From Rubrivivax sp. (GTDB taxonomy: Bacteria; Pseudomonadota; Gammaproteobacteria; Burkholderiales; Burkholderiaceae_C): DNA of 64,000 nt. The position numbers and the translations under genes are program-made. The DNA lies in NCBI GenBank assembly GCA_027487905.1, contig JAIYCR010000018.1, forward strand, positions 1 through 64,000. The letters are read 5' to 3'. Shown piece by piece: positions 9,389 through 17,989 of the stretch (position 1 is its first letter; each line of letters opens with the position of its first letter). The notes under the pieces are model-generated. The model had not been told where the DNA came from and did not search any database. It saw only the letters and a list, made by a program, of their open reading frames with translations.

Positions 9389-9407
9389 CGGTGCAAGGCA
9401 TGCACCG
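9389..9407. promoter_or_regulatory. Inverted repeat in the fccAB leader, possible operator
   Basis: CGGTGCA and TGCACCG arms (7 bp, 5-bp spacer) lie about 19 bp upstream of the fccA start. The position suits a repressor or activator site, or a small leader hairpin. No regulator gene is adjacent. Confidence 0.35.
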
Positions 9408-9486
9408 GGCGCGGATTATCGGGGCACGTCGTGCCGTGGCGCCCACCGGCGCGGCCGTACCCCCGCGACAGGCCCGAAGGACGCAC

Positions 9487-10446
9487 TCAGCCCCGCGGGT
9501 GGTGCCGCGCATGCAGCGTGCGCAGCCGCTCGCGGGCCACATGGGTGTAGATCTGCGTCGTGGAGATGTCCGCGTGACCCAGCAGCATCTGCACCGCCCG
9601 CAGGTCCGCTCCGTGGTTGAGCAGATGGGTGGCGAAGGCATGGCGCAGCGTGTGGGGGGACATCGTCACCTCGATGCCCGCGCGGCGGGCGTGCTTCTTG
9701 ACGATAAGCCAGAAGCCCTGGCGCGTCATGCCGGCACCGCGCGCGGTGACGAAGAGGTGGTCGCTGGGGCGTTCGCCCAGCAGGGCACCGCGTCCCTGCT
9801 GGGCGTAGCGCAGCACCCAGGCGCGGGCTTCCTCGCCGAAGGGCACCAGGCGCTCGCGCGCGCCCTTGCCCGTGATGCGCAGCGCCCCTTCCACCAGGCT
9901 CAGGTGGACCGACTTCAAGCCCACCAGTTCGCTCACCCGCAGGCCGCTCGCGTACATCAGCTCGAGCATCGTGCGGTCGCGCAGGCCCAGGGGCGTGGCG
10001 ACATCGGGCGCGGCCAGCAAGGCCTCCACCTGCGCCTCGGACAGGCTGCGCGGCACCCGCAGCGGCGTGCGCGCGCTGCTCAGGCGCAAGGTCGGGTCGG
10101 CCCGGCAACGGCCCTCGCGCAGCGCCCAGCGGAAATAGCGGCGCAGCACGGCCAGCCGCCGGTTGCTGCTGGTGGCCTTGCTGTGGCCGTGGCGCTCGAC
10201 CGAATAGCCGAGCAGGTCGGCCTCGGTGGTGGCGTCCAGGCTGCGGCCGGCTGCGGCGGCAAGCCACCGGGCGTAGAGCGTGAGGTCGCGCCGATAGGCC
10301 GCCAGCGTCAGCCGCGCCAGCCCGTCTTCCAGCCACAGCGCATCCACGAAGGCGTCGATGCCGGCCAGGCTGGCTGCAAGGGCCGCATCCGCATCGGCAG
10401 CCGCAACCGATGCCGGCTCGGCCGCACCGGCCTCCCGGGCGGGCAT
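9487..10446 (-). CDS. xerD: Site-specific tyrosine recombinase XerD
   Basis: Cytoplasmic recombinase acting with XerC at the chromosomal dif site to resolve dimers. The 319-residue product has an N-terminal SAM-like core-binding domain (about 20-110) and a C-terminal catalytic domain. The catalytic set is present: Arg in YASGLRVSEL, Lys in ITGKGARERL, His-x-x-Arg in SPHTLRHAFATHLL, the second His in LLGHADIS and the nucleophilic Tyr in TQIYTHVARERL. The family and length match XerD rather than a phage integrase, and no attachment sites or phage genes are nearby. ATG 10446 is used; a TTG one codon upstream is possible. It lies 7 bp after the tctC-like gene on the same strand and may be co-transcribed with it. 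Confidence 0.93.
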   Translation of the reverse strand: MPAREAGAAEPASVAAADADAALAASLAGIDAFVDALWLEDGLARLTLAAYRRDLTLYARWLAAAAGRSLDATTEADLLGYSVERHGHSKATSSNRRLAVLRRYFRWALREGRCRADPTLRLSSARTPLRVPRSLSEAQVEALLAAPDVATPLGLRDRTMLELMYASGLRVSELVGLKSVHLSLVEGALRITGKGARERLVPFGEEARAWVLRYAQQGRGALLGERPSDHLFVTARGAGMTRQGFWLIVKKHARRAGIEVTMSPHTLRHAFATHLLNHGADLRAVQMLLGHADISTTQIYTHVARERLRTLHARHHPRG

Positions 10447-10453
10447 CAATCGC

Positions 10454-11425
10454 TCAGTCGAGCTTGAGCTTCTGGTCGGCGACGACCTTCTTGTAGACCT
10501 CGAACTCGGCCTTGATCTGCGCGGCGAATTCCGCCGGCGTGTTGCCCAGCACCAGCGAGCCGGTGCCCTCGATGCGCTGGCGCACCGCCGGGTCCTGCAG
10601 CGTCTGGCGGGTGGCAGCGTTCAGCCGGTCGACCACCTCGCGGGGCAGGCCCTTGGGGCCCCACAGGCCATAGAAGGCCATGCGGTTCACCGGCTCGAGC
10701 CTGAGCTCGCCGAAGGTGGGCACGTTGGGCAGCACCTGCAGGCGTTGCGGCGCGGCCACCACGATGGGCACCAGGCGGTTGTCACGGATGAAGGGCAGCG
10801 CCGAGGGCAGGTTGTCGAAGATGATCTGCACCTGGCCGGCCACCGTGTCGTTCAGCGCCGGGCCGGCACCGCGGTAGGGGATGTGCGTGACGAACACGCC
10901 CGCCAGCCCCTTGAAGAGTTCCATCTGCAGGTGGCCGATGCCGCCGGTGCCCGAACTGGCGTAGCTGTACTTGCCCGGGTTCTTCTTGAGTTCGGCGATG
11001 AAGCCGGCGTAGTCGCGGGCCGGAAAGCTCGGGTGCACCGCAATCACGTTGGGCGTGGCCGCGATGTTGATGATGGGCACGAAGTCGTTGATCGGGTCGT
11101 AGGGCGTCTTCGGGTTGATGGCCGGGTTGGACGCGGTGGTCGACACCGTGGCCATGCCGATCACGTAGCCGTCCGGCGCCGCCTTGGCCACGTCGTTGGC
11201 CCCCACGATGCCGCCGCCGCCGGCCTTGTTCTCCACCACCATGGACTGGCCCAGCGGGGCGGTGATCTTCTCGGCCAGCACGCGGGCGATGATGTCGGTG
11301 GTGCCGCCGGCGGCGAAGGGCACGACCAGGCGCACCGGCTTGTTGGGGTAGGCCTGCGCGAAGGCGCTGCCGGAAGCGGTGGCCAGCAGCAGGGCCGAGG
11401 CGGCGAGGGCGTGACGACGTTGCAT
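10454..11425 (-). CDS. Tripartite tricarboxylate transporter (Bug/TctC) periplasmic binding protein
   Basis: A 323-residue periplasmic solute-binding protein of the Bug family, which is hugely expanded in Burkholderiales and binds small carboxylates or amides. It has a clear Sec signal peptide ending SGSAFAQA and the family signatures [30 protein letters not shown] and [13 protein letters not shown] 11425 is preceded by a well placed CAGGAGAC ribosome-binding site. No TctA/TctB membrane genes are in the window, so it is an orphan binding protein, as is common in this group. It is divergent from the AEC transporter at 11540; a shared substrate is possible but unproven. Confidence 0.92.
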   Translation of the reverse strand: MQRRHALAASALLLATASGSAFAQAYPNKPVRLVVPFAAGGTTDIIARVLAEKITAPLGQSMVVENKAGGGGIVGANDVAKAAPDGYVIGMATVSTTASNPAINPKTPYDPINDFVPIINIAATPNVIAVHPSFPARDYAGFIAELKKNPGKYSYASSGTGGIGHLQMELFKGLAGVFVTHIPYRGAGPALNDTVAGQVQIIFDNLPSALPFIRDNRLVPIVVAAPQRLQVLPNVPTFGELRLEPVNRMAFYGLWGPKGLPREVVDRLNAATRQTLQDPAVRQRIEGTGSLVLGNTPAEFAAQIKAEFEVYKKVVADQKLKLD

Positions 11426-11539
11426 GGGTCTTTGTCTCCTGGGATGGGCAGGTCGGGCGGGCGCAGGCGCGCCACCGTGGGCGAACCCGCCATTGTGGAC
11501 ACGGCCGGGGCCGCTGCGCTCGACGGGCACACTCCCGCC

Positions 11540-12445
11540 ATGGCTGATGCGTGGCTCCTTCTCCCTGACTTTCTCCTGATCGCACTGGGCTTTGCGGTGT
11601 GCCGGCTCACCGCGCTGAACCGCCCGGTGTGGGACGCGGCCGAGCGGCTGGTGTACTGGCTGCTCTTTCCGGTGCTGCTGTTCACCTCCATCGTGCGCAG
11701 CCCGCTGCAGCCGCTGCAGACACTCAACCTCGCGCTGGTGGGCGTGGCCACGGTGGGGGTGGGCATCGTGGTGTCGCTGTGGCTGGCGCGCTGGCCCGGG
11801 GTGGATCGGCTGCGTCACGCCTCCGGGGCACAGACCGCCTTCCGGTTCAACAGCTACATCGGCCTGGCACTGGCCGATCGACTCGCCGGCGCCGAAGGGG
11901 TGGCCGCCATCGCCCTGCTCATCGCCTTGTGCGTGCCGCTGTGCAACACCGCCGCCGTCTGGCCACTGGCCCGCCAAGGCGGGCAGAACTACCTCAAGGA
12001 ACTGGCGCGCAACCCGCTGATCGTCGCCACCATGGCGGGGCTCCTGTGCAACCTCGCCGGGCTCAGGTTGCCGGAGGCAGCCGCCACCGTGATGCAGCGC
12101 ATCGGTGCCGCCGCGCTGCCGCTGGGCCTGATGGCGGTGGGGGCCGGCCTGCAGTTTGGCGGCCTGAAGGCGGCCTGGCCGCTCGCGGGGGCCTTCATGG
12201 CGCTTCGCCACGCGGTGCTGCCGGCCGTGGCCATCGCGCTGGCGATCGCGTTCGCGCTGCCGCCGGTGCAAGCCCTGGTGGTGGTGGCCTTCGCCGCGCT
12301 GCCCACCGCGTCCAGCGCCTACGTGCTGGCCGCACGCATGGGCGGGGACGGCCCCTTCGTCGCCGGGCTGGTCACCGTCTCGACCCTGCTGGGCATGGTC
12401 AGCGTGCCGCTGGCGCTGGCGGTGTTCGGCCGGCTGTCATCCTGA
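11540..12445 (+). CDS. AEC family transporter (second paralogue)
   Basis: A 301-residue membrane permease with about ten hydrophobic helices. AEC features are [14 protein letters not shown] in the middle, [13 protein letters not shown] and the C-terminal [19 protein letters not shown]. It is close in design to the transporter at 196-1248 but lacks that protein's long central loop. The ATG at 11540 places the first helix at residues 3-20. Divergent transcription from the Bug-type binding protein (114-bp gap) suggests both may respond to a common organic acid; this is an inference from position only. Confidence 0.85.
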   Translation: MADAWLLLPDFLLIALGFAVCRLTALNRPVWDAAERLVYWLLFPVLLFTSIVRSPLQPLQTLNLALVGVATVGVGIVVSLWLARWPGVDRLRHASGAQTAFRFNSYIGLALADRLAGAEGVAAIALLIALCVPLCNTAAVWPLARQGGQNYLKELARNPLIVATMAGLLCNLAGLRLPEAAATVMQRIGAAALPLGLMAVGAGLQFGGLKAAWPLAGAFMALRHAVLPAVAIALAIAFALPPVQALVVVAFAALPTASSAYVLAARMGGDGPFVAGLVTVSTLLGMVSVPLALAVFGRLSS

Positions 12446-12446
12446 G

Positions 12447-12477
12447 CCCGGCGAGCGCCGGGCGCACTGGGTGCGCC
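12447..12477. terminator. Twin hairpins in a convergent gap
   Basis: Two adjoining perfect stems, CCCGGCG/CGCCGGG (12447-12462) and GGCGCAC/GTGCGCC (12461-12477), fill the 35-bp gap between the AEC gene and queG. No U-tract follows. They probably insulate the converging transcripts. Confidence 0.45.
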
Positions 12478-12480
12478 GGC

Positions 12481-13650
12481 TCAGGCGGGCTCGCGATGGC
12501 CTGGCGCGGGCGCCTGGGCCAGCGCCCAGTCGATGTGCTCGGTCAGCAGCGCGTCGGCCAGCACCGCCTCGCGCCGGGTTTGCAGCGCGTGGCGCAGGGC
12601 AAGCCGATCGGTGGCCGCCAACGGCGCGCGCAGCGCGTTGCCCAGCGCCACCGCGAGGTTGCGCTGCCAGCGCCGGTGCCCGATGCGGCGCAGCGCCGAA
12701 CCCTGGGTGCGGCGGTCGAACTCCTCGGCTGTCCATTGCCACAGCTCCAGCAGGCGCGGCGAACGAAACGGCTCGCGGACATCGAAGTCGGCCACCACGG
12801 CGCGGCGGGCGAACTTGTTCCACGGGCAGGCCAGCTGGCAATCGTCGCAACCGGCGATGCGGTTGCCCATCGCCTCCCGGAAGGCCACGGGAATGGGGCC
12901 CTCCAGCTCCAAGGTGAGATAGCTGATGCAGCGCCGCGCGTCCAGCCGCCCCGGTGCGACGATGGCCCCGGTCGGGCAGGCCTGCAAGCACGCGGTGCAG
13001 CGGCCACAGTGGTCGTCCACCGCTGCAGTCGGGGGCAGCGGACGGCTCAGGAAAAGTTCGCCGAGAAAGAACATCGAGCCCGCGTCTCGGTCCAGCGCCA
13101 GCGTGTGGCGCCCCCGCCAGCCCAGGCCGCTGCGCACGCCCAGCTCCACCTCGAGCACCGGTGCGGAGTCGGTGAAGGCGCGGTAGCCCACCGGACCCCA
13201 TTGCTCGACGATGCGGTCGGCCAGGCGCTGCAGCCGCTGGCGCAACACCTTGTGATAGTCCCGGCCCCGGGCGTAGAGCGACACCTGGGCGGCCAGCGGG
13301 TCGGCCAGAGCGCGCCACTCGGCGTCGATCCAGTCCGGCGGGGTGTCCGCCGGCAGGTAGTCCAGGCGCGCGGTGACCACGCTGACCGTGCCCGGCACCA
13401 GGGCGGCGGGCCGCGCGCGGGTCATGCCGTGTCGCTCGAAATAGTGCATCTCGCCGGCGAATCCGGCGGCCATCCAGGCCTGCAACCCGGGTTCCGCCGC
13501 CGACAGGTCGATGCTGGCCACGCCGATCTGGGAAAATCCCAACTCGGTCGCCCAGGTTCGCAAGGTCGCCAGTTCGCCCGCGCCCGCCGATGCCTGCGGC
13601 GACTGCCCAGGCGCCCCACCGTCCGCGTCCGCCTTCGAAGCCTGGGTCAT
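12481..13650 (-). CDS. queG: Epoxyqueuosine reductase QueG
   Basis: Cobalamin-dependent iron-sulfur enzyme performing the last step of queuosine synthesis in tRNA. The 389-residue protein has an N-terminal catalytic part (SQIGVASIDLS, GEMHYFERHG, DYHKVLRQRLQRLA, VDTAPVLE-type region read here as TDSAPVLEVELG) and two [4Fe-4S] clusters, in CGRCTACLQACPTGAI and CDDCQLACPWN. The C-terminal helical region (RRIGHRRWQRNLAVALGNAL) also matches QueG. The start ATG 13650 lies only 24 bp from the divergent tsaE start, so at least one of the two promoters must overlap coding sequence. QueG next to TsaE and AmiC is a frequent proteobacterial neighbourhood. Confidence 0.95.
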   Translation of the reverse strand: MTQASKADADGGAPGQSPQASAGAGELATLRTWATELGFSQIGVASIDLSAAEPGLQAWMAAGFAGEMHYFERHGMTRARPAALVPGTVSVVTARLDYLPADTPPDWIDAEWRALADPLAAQVSLYARGRDYHKVLRQRLQRLADRIVEQWGPVGYRAFTDSAPVLEVELGVRSGLGWRGRHTLALDRDAGSMFFLGELFLSRPLPPTAAVDDHCGRCTACLQACPTGAIVAPGRLDARRCISYLTLELEGPIPVAFREAMGNRIAGCDDCQLACPWNKFARRAVVADFDVREPFRSPRLLELWQWTAEEFDRRTQGSALRRIGHRRWQRNLAVALGNALRAPLAATDRLALRHALQTRREAVLADALLTEHIDWALAQAPAPGHREPA

Positions 13651-13674
13651 CCCGGGATTCTAGGAAAGCGTCCC

Positions 13675-14448
13675 TTGACCGAAGCCCGATCGCCCCTTCC
13701 CCCTTCGTTGCCGGCCAGCGCCGCCGCTGCGGACGATGCCACATGCCTGGTCTGGCCCGACGAGGCCGCCTGCGCCCGGGCGGCCGGCCGCCTGGCGCTC
13801 GCCTGGGCCGATGCGGCCGACCCGCAGGCGAGCTCCGGCACGCTCACGCTCGAAGGGCCTCTGGGCGCGGGCAAGACCGCCTTCAGCCGCCACCTGTTGC
13901 GCGCGCTGGGCGTGCGCGGCGCGGTGCGCAGCCCCACCTATTCGCTGGTCGAGCCGTACTCAGTGGACCTGGCCCGGGGCCCGCTCACCGTCGTGCATTG
14001 CGACTTCTACCGTTTCGAGAACCCGGCGGAGTGGGAGGAAGCCGGGCTGCGCGAGCTCTTTGCCTCGGCGCAACTGCGCCTGGTCGAGTGGCCCGCGCGC
14101 GCGGAGGGCCGGCTCGGGCCGGTGGACCTGGCGCTGCGCATTGAACCGGACCTGACCGGCGCTGCAGGTCAGCCGGTTTCAGCGGGTTCCCCGCAAGGCA
14201 CCGATGCGGCCCTGCGCGAGGCGGACGGCGCGCTCACCGAGCCCGACGACCGCCCCCCGCCCCGCTGCGTCCGAGCGCGCGCGATGACGGCCGTCGGAGC
14301 GGCCTGGCTGGCGCGCCTGCGCAGCGTGCAGGCGGCCTGCCAGGGCGAGGGGATGCTGACGGGCACGGGAACGGGCATGGACACGGGCACGGGTCCGGAC
14401 GGGCACGGCACTGCCTCACCCCCCGGGCGTTCGGGTCGGGCGCCATGA
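13675..14448 (+). CDS. tsaE: tRNA t6A synthesis ATPase TsaE with long C-terminal extension
   Basis: ATPase needed with TsaB, TsaC and TsaD for N6-threonylcarbamoyl-adenosine in tRNA. Family motifs are the P-loop GPLGAGKTAFSRHLL, SPTYSLVEPY, HCDFYRF and RLVEWPARAEG. The start is TTG 13675, because no in-frame ATG exists before the P-loop. The protein is 257 residues against about 150-160 normally. The excess is a C-terminal extension of about 90 residues that ends in a Gly/Thr repeat (bases about 14358-14410, a GGGCAC-type repeat). The extension may be unstructured. The stop overlaps the amiC start by 4 bp (ATGA), indicating coupled translation. Confidence 0.92.
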   Translation: MTEARSPLPPSLPASAAAADDATCLVWPDEAACARAAGRLALAWADAADPQASSGTLTLEGPLGAGKTAFSRHLLRALGVRGAVRSPTYSLVEPYSVDLARGPLTVVHCDFYRFENPAEWEEAGLRELFASAQLRLVEWPARAEGRLGPVDLALRIEPDLTGAAGQPVSAGSPQGTDAALREADGALTEPDDRPPPRCVRARAMTAVGAAWLARLRSVQAACQGEGMLTGTGTGMDTGTGPDGHGTASPPGRSGRAP

Positions 14449-15827
14449 ACCCGGTCGAGCGGGCGCGCCGCAGGGCGCTGCGACGGCTGGGGGCGCTGGC
14501 CTTCGTGCTGCCCCTGGCCGGGCCGGCGGGTGCATCGCAGGTCGTCGCCGCGCGGGTGTGGCCGGCACCTGACTACACCCGGCTGACGCTGGAATCGGAC
14601 GGGCCGATCCGCTTGCGCCTGCTCAGCGGGCCGGACCCGCTTCGCCTGGTGCTGGAACTGGACGGTCTGCAGGCCAGCCCCCTGCTGGGCGAGCTGGCGG
14701 GCAAGGTGCGCCCCGACGACCCCTTCATCGCCCGCATCCGTCTGGACACCCCAGCCAGCCCGGCGCCGCCGCGGCTGCTGGTCGATCTCAAGCAGCGCAC
14801 GCTGCCGCAGACCTTCAACCTCGCGCCGGTGGCGGCCTATCAGCACCGGGCGGTGATCGACCTCTACCCGCTGGTCGAGCGCGACCCCCTGCTGGCCCTG
14901 ATCCAGGAAAAACAGGCTGCCGAGCGCCAGGCCCAGGCCTCGGTGCGCGACTCGCTGGGCTCCTTCATCGAGGGGCTGGAGCGAACGGCGCCCGAGCGCC
15001 CGGCCGCTGGCGGCTCGGCAGGCTCGCCCCCGGCAAGCGCCGCTGTCGCGGGCGCCGACCCTTCCCAGGCCACGCCGGCACCGTCGCGGGTGTCGCCGGC
15101 CCTGCAGCGTCGCATCGACCGGCTGATCATCGTGGCGCTGGACGCTGGTCATGGCGGCGAGGACCCGGGTGCCATCGGCCCCACCGGCCTGCGCGAGAAG
15201 GACGTGGTGCTCGACGTGGCGCGGCGCCTGCAGGCGCGCATCAACGCGACGCCGGGCATGCGGGCCTTCATGACACGCGACGCGGACTTCTTCGTCCCGC
15301 TGGGCGAGCGGGTCCGCAAGGCGCGACGCGTGCAGGCGGACCTCTTCGTGTCCATCCACGCCGATGCCTTCTATACCCCTCAGGCGCGCGGTGCCTCGGT
15401 GTTCGCGCTGGCCGACCGGGGTGCGACCAGCCGGGCGGCCCGCTGGATGGCCGACCGCGAGAACGCCGCGGACAGCGTGGGCGGCGTGGGCATCTCCAGC
15501 CCCGATCTCACGCTGGTCCACACGCTGCTGGACATGAGCGTGACCGCGCAGATCAAGGACAGCCTGCAGGTGGGTGGCGAGGTGCTGACGCACATCGGCC
15601 GGGTGGGCCGGCTGCACAAGCCCCGAGTGGAACAGGCCGGCTTCGCGGTGCTGCGTGCCCCGGACATCCCCTCCATCCTGGTGGAGACCGCCTTCATCTC
15701 CAACCCGGAGGAGGAGCAGCGGCTTCGCGACCCGGCCTACCGGGCCGAGCTGGTACAGGCCATCACCGGGGGAATCACCCGCTATTTCGCACGCAACCCG
15801 CCGATCGCCCGGTCGCGGCAGGTCTAG
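14445..15827 (+). CDS. amiC: N-acetylmuramoyl-L-alanine amidase (AmiC type)
   Basis: Periplasmic zinc amidase cleaving the peptide from MurNAc during cell separation. The 460-residue precursor has an N-terminal signal with paired arginines (RRALRRLGALAF), possibly a Tat substrate as known for AmiC. An AMIN domain follows (about 30-130), which localises such enzymes at the septum, then an Ala/Pro linker and an Amidase_3 domain (about 225-450). Zinc and catalytic residues are visible in LDAGHGGEDPGAIG, REKDVVL, SIHADAF and VETAFISNPEEE. It is encoded between tsaE (4-bp overlap) and mutL, a conserved order in proteobacteria. Confidence 0.94.
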   Translation: MNPVERARRRALRRLGALAFVLPLAGPAGASQVVAARVWPAPDYTRLTLESDGPIRLRLLSGPDPLRLVLELDGLQASPLLGELAGKVRPDDPFIARIRLDTPASPAPPRLLVDLKQRTLPQTFNLAPVAAYQHRAVIDLYPLVERDPLLALIQEKQAAERQAQASVRDSLGSFIEGLERTAPERPAAGGSAGSPPASAAVAGADPSQATPAPSRVSPALQRRIDRLIIVALDAGHGGEDPGAIGPTGLREKDVVLDVARRLQARINATPGMRAFMTRDADFFVPLGERVRKARRVQADLFVSIHADAFYTPQARGASVFALADRGATSRAARWMADRENAADSVGGVGISSPDLTLVHTLLDMSVTAQIKDSLQVGGEVLTHIGRVGRLHKPRVEQAGFAVLRAPDIPSILVETAFISNPEEEQRLRDPAYRAELVQAITGGITRYFARNPPIARSRQV

Positions 15828-15878
15828 GCCTGGCGCGCAGGGCGCGGCCCGGGGTCGACCCGGTCCTACACTCCCGCG

Positions 15879-17876
15879 ATGCGGTCACTCCTCCCGGAAG
15901 CAGGACGGCCAGGTGCCGCTCAAGCGCCTGCGGCCGGCCTGCCCAGACGCCCCATCCGCCCCCTCGACGACGAGCTGGTCAGCCAGATCGCCGCGGGCGA
16001 GGTCATCGAACGCCCCGCCTCTGTGGTGCGCGAGCTGGTGGACAACGCGCTGGATGCCGGCGCCAGCGAACTCACCGTCCGCCTGATGGGCGGCGGCGTT
16101 CGCCAGATCCAGGTCGAGGACGACGGCCAGGGCATCCCCGCCGACGAACTGCCGCTGGCGCTGCGTCGCCACGCCACGAGCAAGGTGGCGAGCCTGGCCG
16201 AGCTCGAACGCGTGGGCTCGCTGGGCTTTCGGGGCGAGGCGCTGGCGGCCATCGCCTCGGTGGCCGAACTGCGCCTTTGCAGCCGCACCGCCGAGGCCGC
16301 CCATGCCACGCTGCTGGACGCGCGCAGCGGCGAGATTGCGCCGGCGGCCCGCGGCCGGGGCACCACGGTGGACGTGCGCGAACTCTTCTTCGCCACGCCG
16401 GCCCGCCGCAAGTTCCTGAAGACGGAGAACACCGAGTTCGCCCATGCGCTGGACGCGCTGCGCCGGCACGCGCTGGCACGCCCCGACCTTGCCTTCGCGG
16501 TGTGGCACGACGGCCGCCTGGTGCAGCAATGGCGCCGCGCCGGTGCAGACCCCGACCGCCGCCTGGGCGAGGTGCTCGGGGATGCCTTTCTGGCCGAGTC
16601 GCGCCCGGTGCAGCTTGAGCTGGGCGTGCTGCGGCTGAGCGGCCGCGTGGGCCACCCGCAGTCGGCCACCGCCCGGGCCGACCGTCAGTACCTCTTCGTC
16701 AACGGCCGCCACGTTCGCGACCGCCTGGTCCAGCACGCGCTGCGCTCGGCCTACGAGGACGTGCTGCACGGCGCTCGCCAGCCGGCCTACGTCCTGTTCC
16801 TCGAAATCGACCCCCAGCGGGTGGACGTCAACGTCCACCCGGCCAAGGCCGAGGTGCGCTTCCGCGACGGCCGCGAGATCCACCAGGCGGTTCGCCGCGC
16901 CGTCGAAGCGGCGCTGGCCGAACCGATCGCCGCGGCCCGCGCCTCGGCTGCGGCTGCGGCGGCGGGCGCCGCGTCGCCGGCGCCCGTGGGGTGGTCGCTG
17001 ACTGCAGCCCAGAGGCCGGGGCCCGCGTCGGCCGTGGAGGTCAACCAGGCACTGAACACCACCGCGCGGCTCTGGGGTGATGGCTGGCCGCGGCAGCCCC
17101 AGGCCCAGACGATGGCCGATGCACCGGGCCTGGCGTCCAGCCGGGGGGCCGTGCTTCCATGGGGCGCTGCGCCTGGCCAGCCGGCGGACACCCAGGCGGC
17201 GGCTCCCCTCGTCTCGGACGACATCTCCGAGCGCGCCCAGGCGCAGTGGCGCGCCGCGCTGCCCACTGCGGGCGATGCGCCCGTCGAAGGCCAGGGCCAC
17301 CTCGGCCGCGCGCTCGCGCAGGTGGCCGGCGCCTTCGTGCTGGCCGAGAACGAGCAGGGCCTGGTCATCGTCGACATGCACGCGGCGCACGAGCGCATCG
17401 TCTACGAGCGGCTGAAGACCGCGCTGCAGGACCAGGCCACCGCCGCGCAACCACTGCTGATTCCGCTGAGCTTCGCCGCCCAGGCGCCCGAAGTGGCCTG
17501 CGCCGAGGCCCATGCGGACACGCTGCGCTCGCTCGGCCTGGAGCTCACGCCGCTCAGTGCGGCGTCCATCGCGGTGCGCTCGGTGCCCGCCTCGCTGGTG
17601 GGCTGCGATGCGGTGGAGCTCGCCCGCGCGGTGCTCGCCGATCTGGCCGATGCGCCGGCCAGCGGCGTCGTCGACCAGGCGCGCCATGCGCTGCTGTCCA
17701 CGATGGCCTGCCACGGCGCGGTGCGGGCCAACCGCCGCCTGACGCTGGCCGAGATGGACGCGCTGCTGCGCGACATGGAACGCACCGAGCGGTCCGACCA
17801 GTGCAACCACGGCCGTCCCACCTGGCGCCAGATCAGCCGCCGCGAGCTCGACGCGCTGTTCTGGCGCGGCCGCTGA
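15879..17876 (+). CDS. mutL: DNA mismatch repair protein MutL
   Basis: A 665-residue GHKL ATPase coordinating mismatch repair. The N-terminal ATPase motifs are clear: RELVDNALDAGAS, DDGQGIP, GSLGFRGEALA and KFLKTENTEFAH. A Pro/Ala-rich linker occupies about 350-470. The C-terminal dimerisation domain contains DMHAAHERIVYE (D499 onward), which fits the DQHA(X)2E(X)4E endonuclease pattern apart from Q to M, together with CNHGRPT. This suggests that MutL itself nicks DNA, as expected in bacteria without MutH. The first 25 residues before RPIRPLDDELV are poorly conserved, so translation may start slightly further downstream. Confidence 0.95.
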   Translation: MRSLLPEAGRPGAAQAPAAGLPRRPIRPLDDELVSQIAAGEVIERPASVVRELVDNALDAGASELTVRLMGGGVRQIQVEDDGQGIPADELPLALRRHATSKVASLAELERVGSLGFRGEALAAIASVAELRLCSRTAEAAHATLLDARSGEIAPAARGRGTTVDVRELFFATPARRKFLKTENTEFAHALDALRRHALARPDLAFAVWHDGRLVQQWRRAGADPDRRLGEVLGDAFLAESRPVQLELGVLRLSGRVGHPQSATARADRQYLFVNGRHVRDRLVQHALRSAYEDVLHGARQPAYVLFLEIDPQRVDVNVHPAKAEVRFRDGREIHQAVRRAVEAALAEPIAAARASAAAAAAGAASPAPVGWSLTAAQRPGPASAVEVNQALNTTARLWGDGWPRQPQAQTMADAPGLASSRGAVLPWGAAPGQPADTQAAAPLVSDDISERAQAQWRAALPTAGDAPVEGQGHLGRALAQVAGAFVLAENEQGLVIVDMHAAHERIVYERLKTALQDQATAAQPLLIPLSFAAQAPEVACAEAHADTLRSLGLELTPLSAASIAVRSVPASLVGCDAVELARAVLADLADAPASGVVDQARHALLSTMACHGAVRANRRLTLAEMDALLRDMERTERSDQCNHGRPTWRQISRRELDALFWRGR

Positions 17877-17913
17877 CGCCCCGTTCCTGCACGGCGACGG
17901 CGGGACCACCATG

Positions 17914-17944
17914 AAAAAAGGGCCACCCCTCGCGGCGTGGCCCT
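17914..17944 (-). terminator. Rho-independent terminator of glnK-amtB
   Basis: Read on the minus strand, an AGGGCCAC...GTGGCCCT stem is followed directly by six U residues. This is a textbook terminator, 46 bp after the amtB stop codon. On the plus strand it lies after mutL but lacks a U-tract. Confidence 0.9.
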
Positions 17945-17989
17945 GAATCCGGCGCCAGTCGGCGGCCGGTCTTCCCGTTGCCTCGGAAA

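Noticed and set aside
9487-10446. The tyrosine recombinase as an integrase of a mobile element
   Set aside because: Sequence features and length match housekeeping XerD, and no attachment repeats, phage genes or adjacent tRNA are present.
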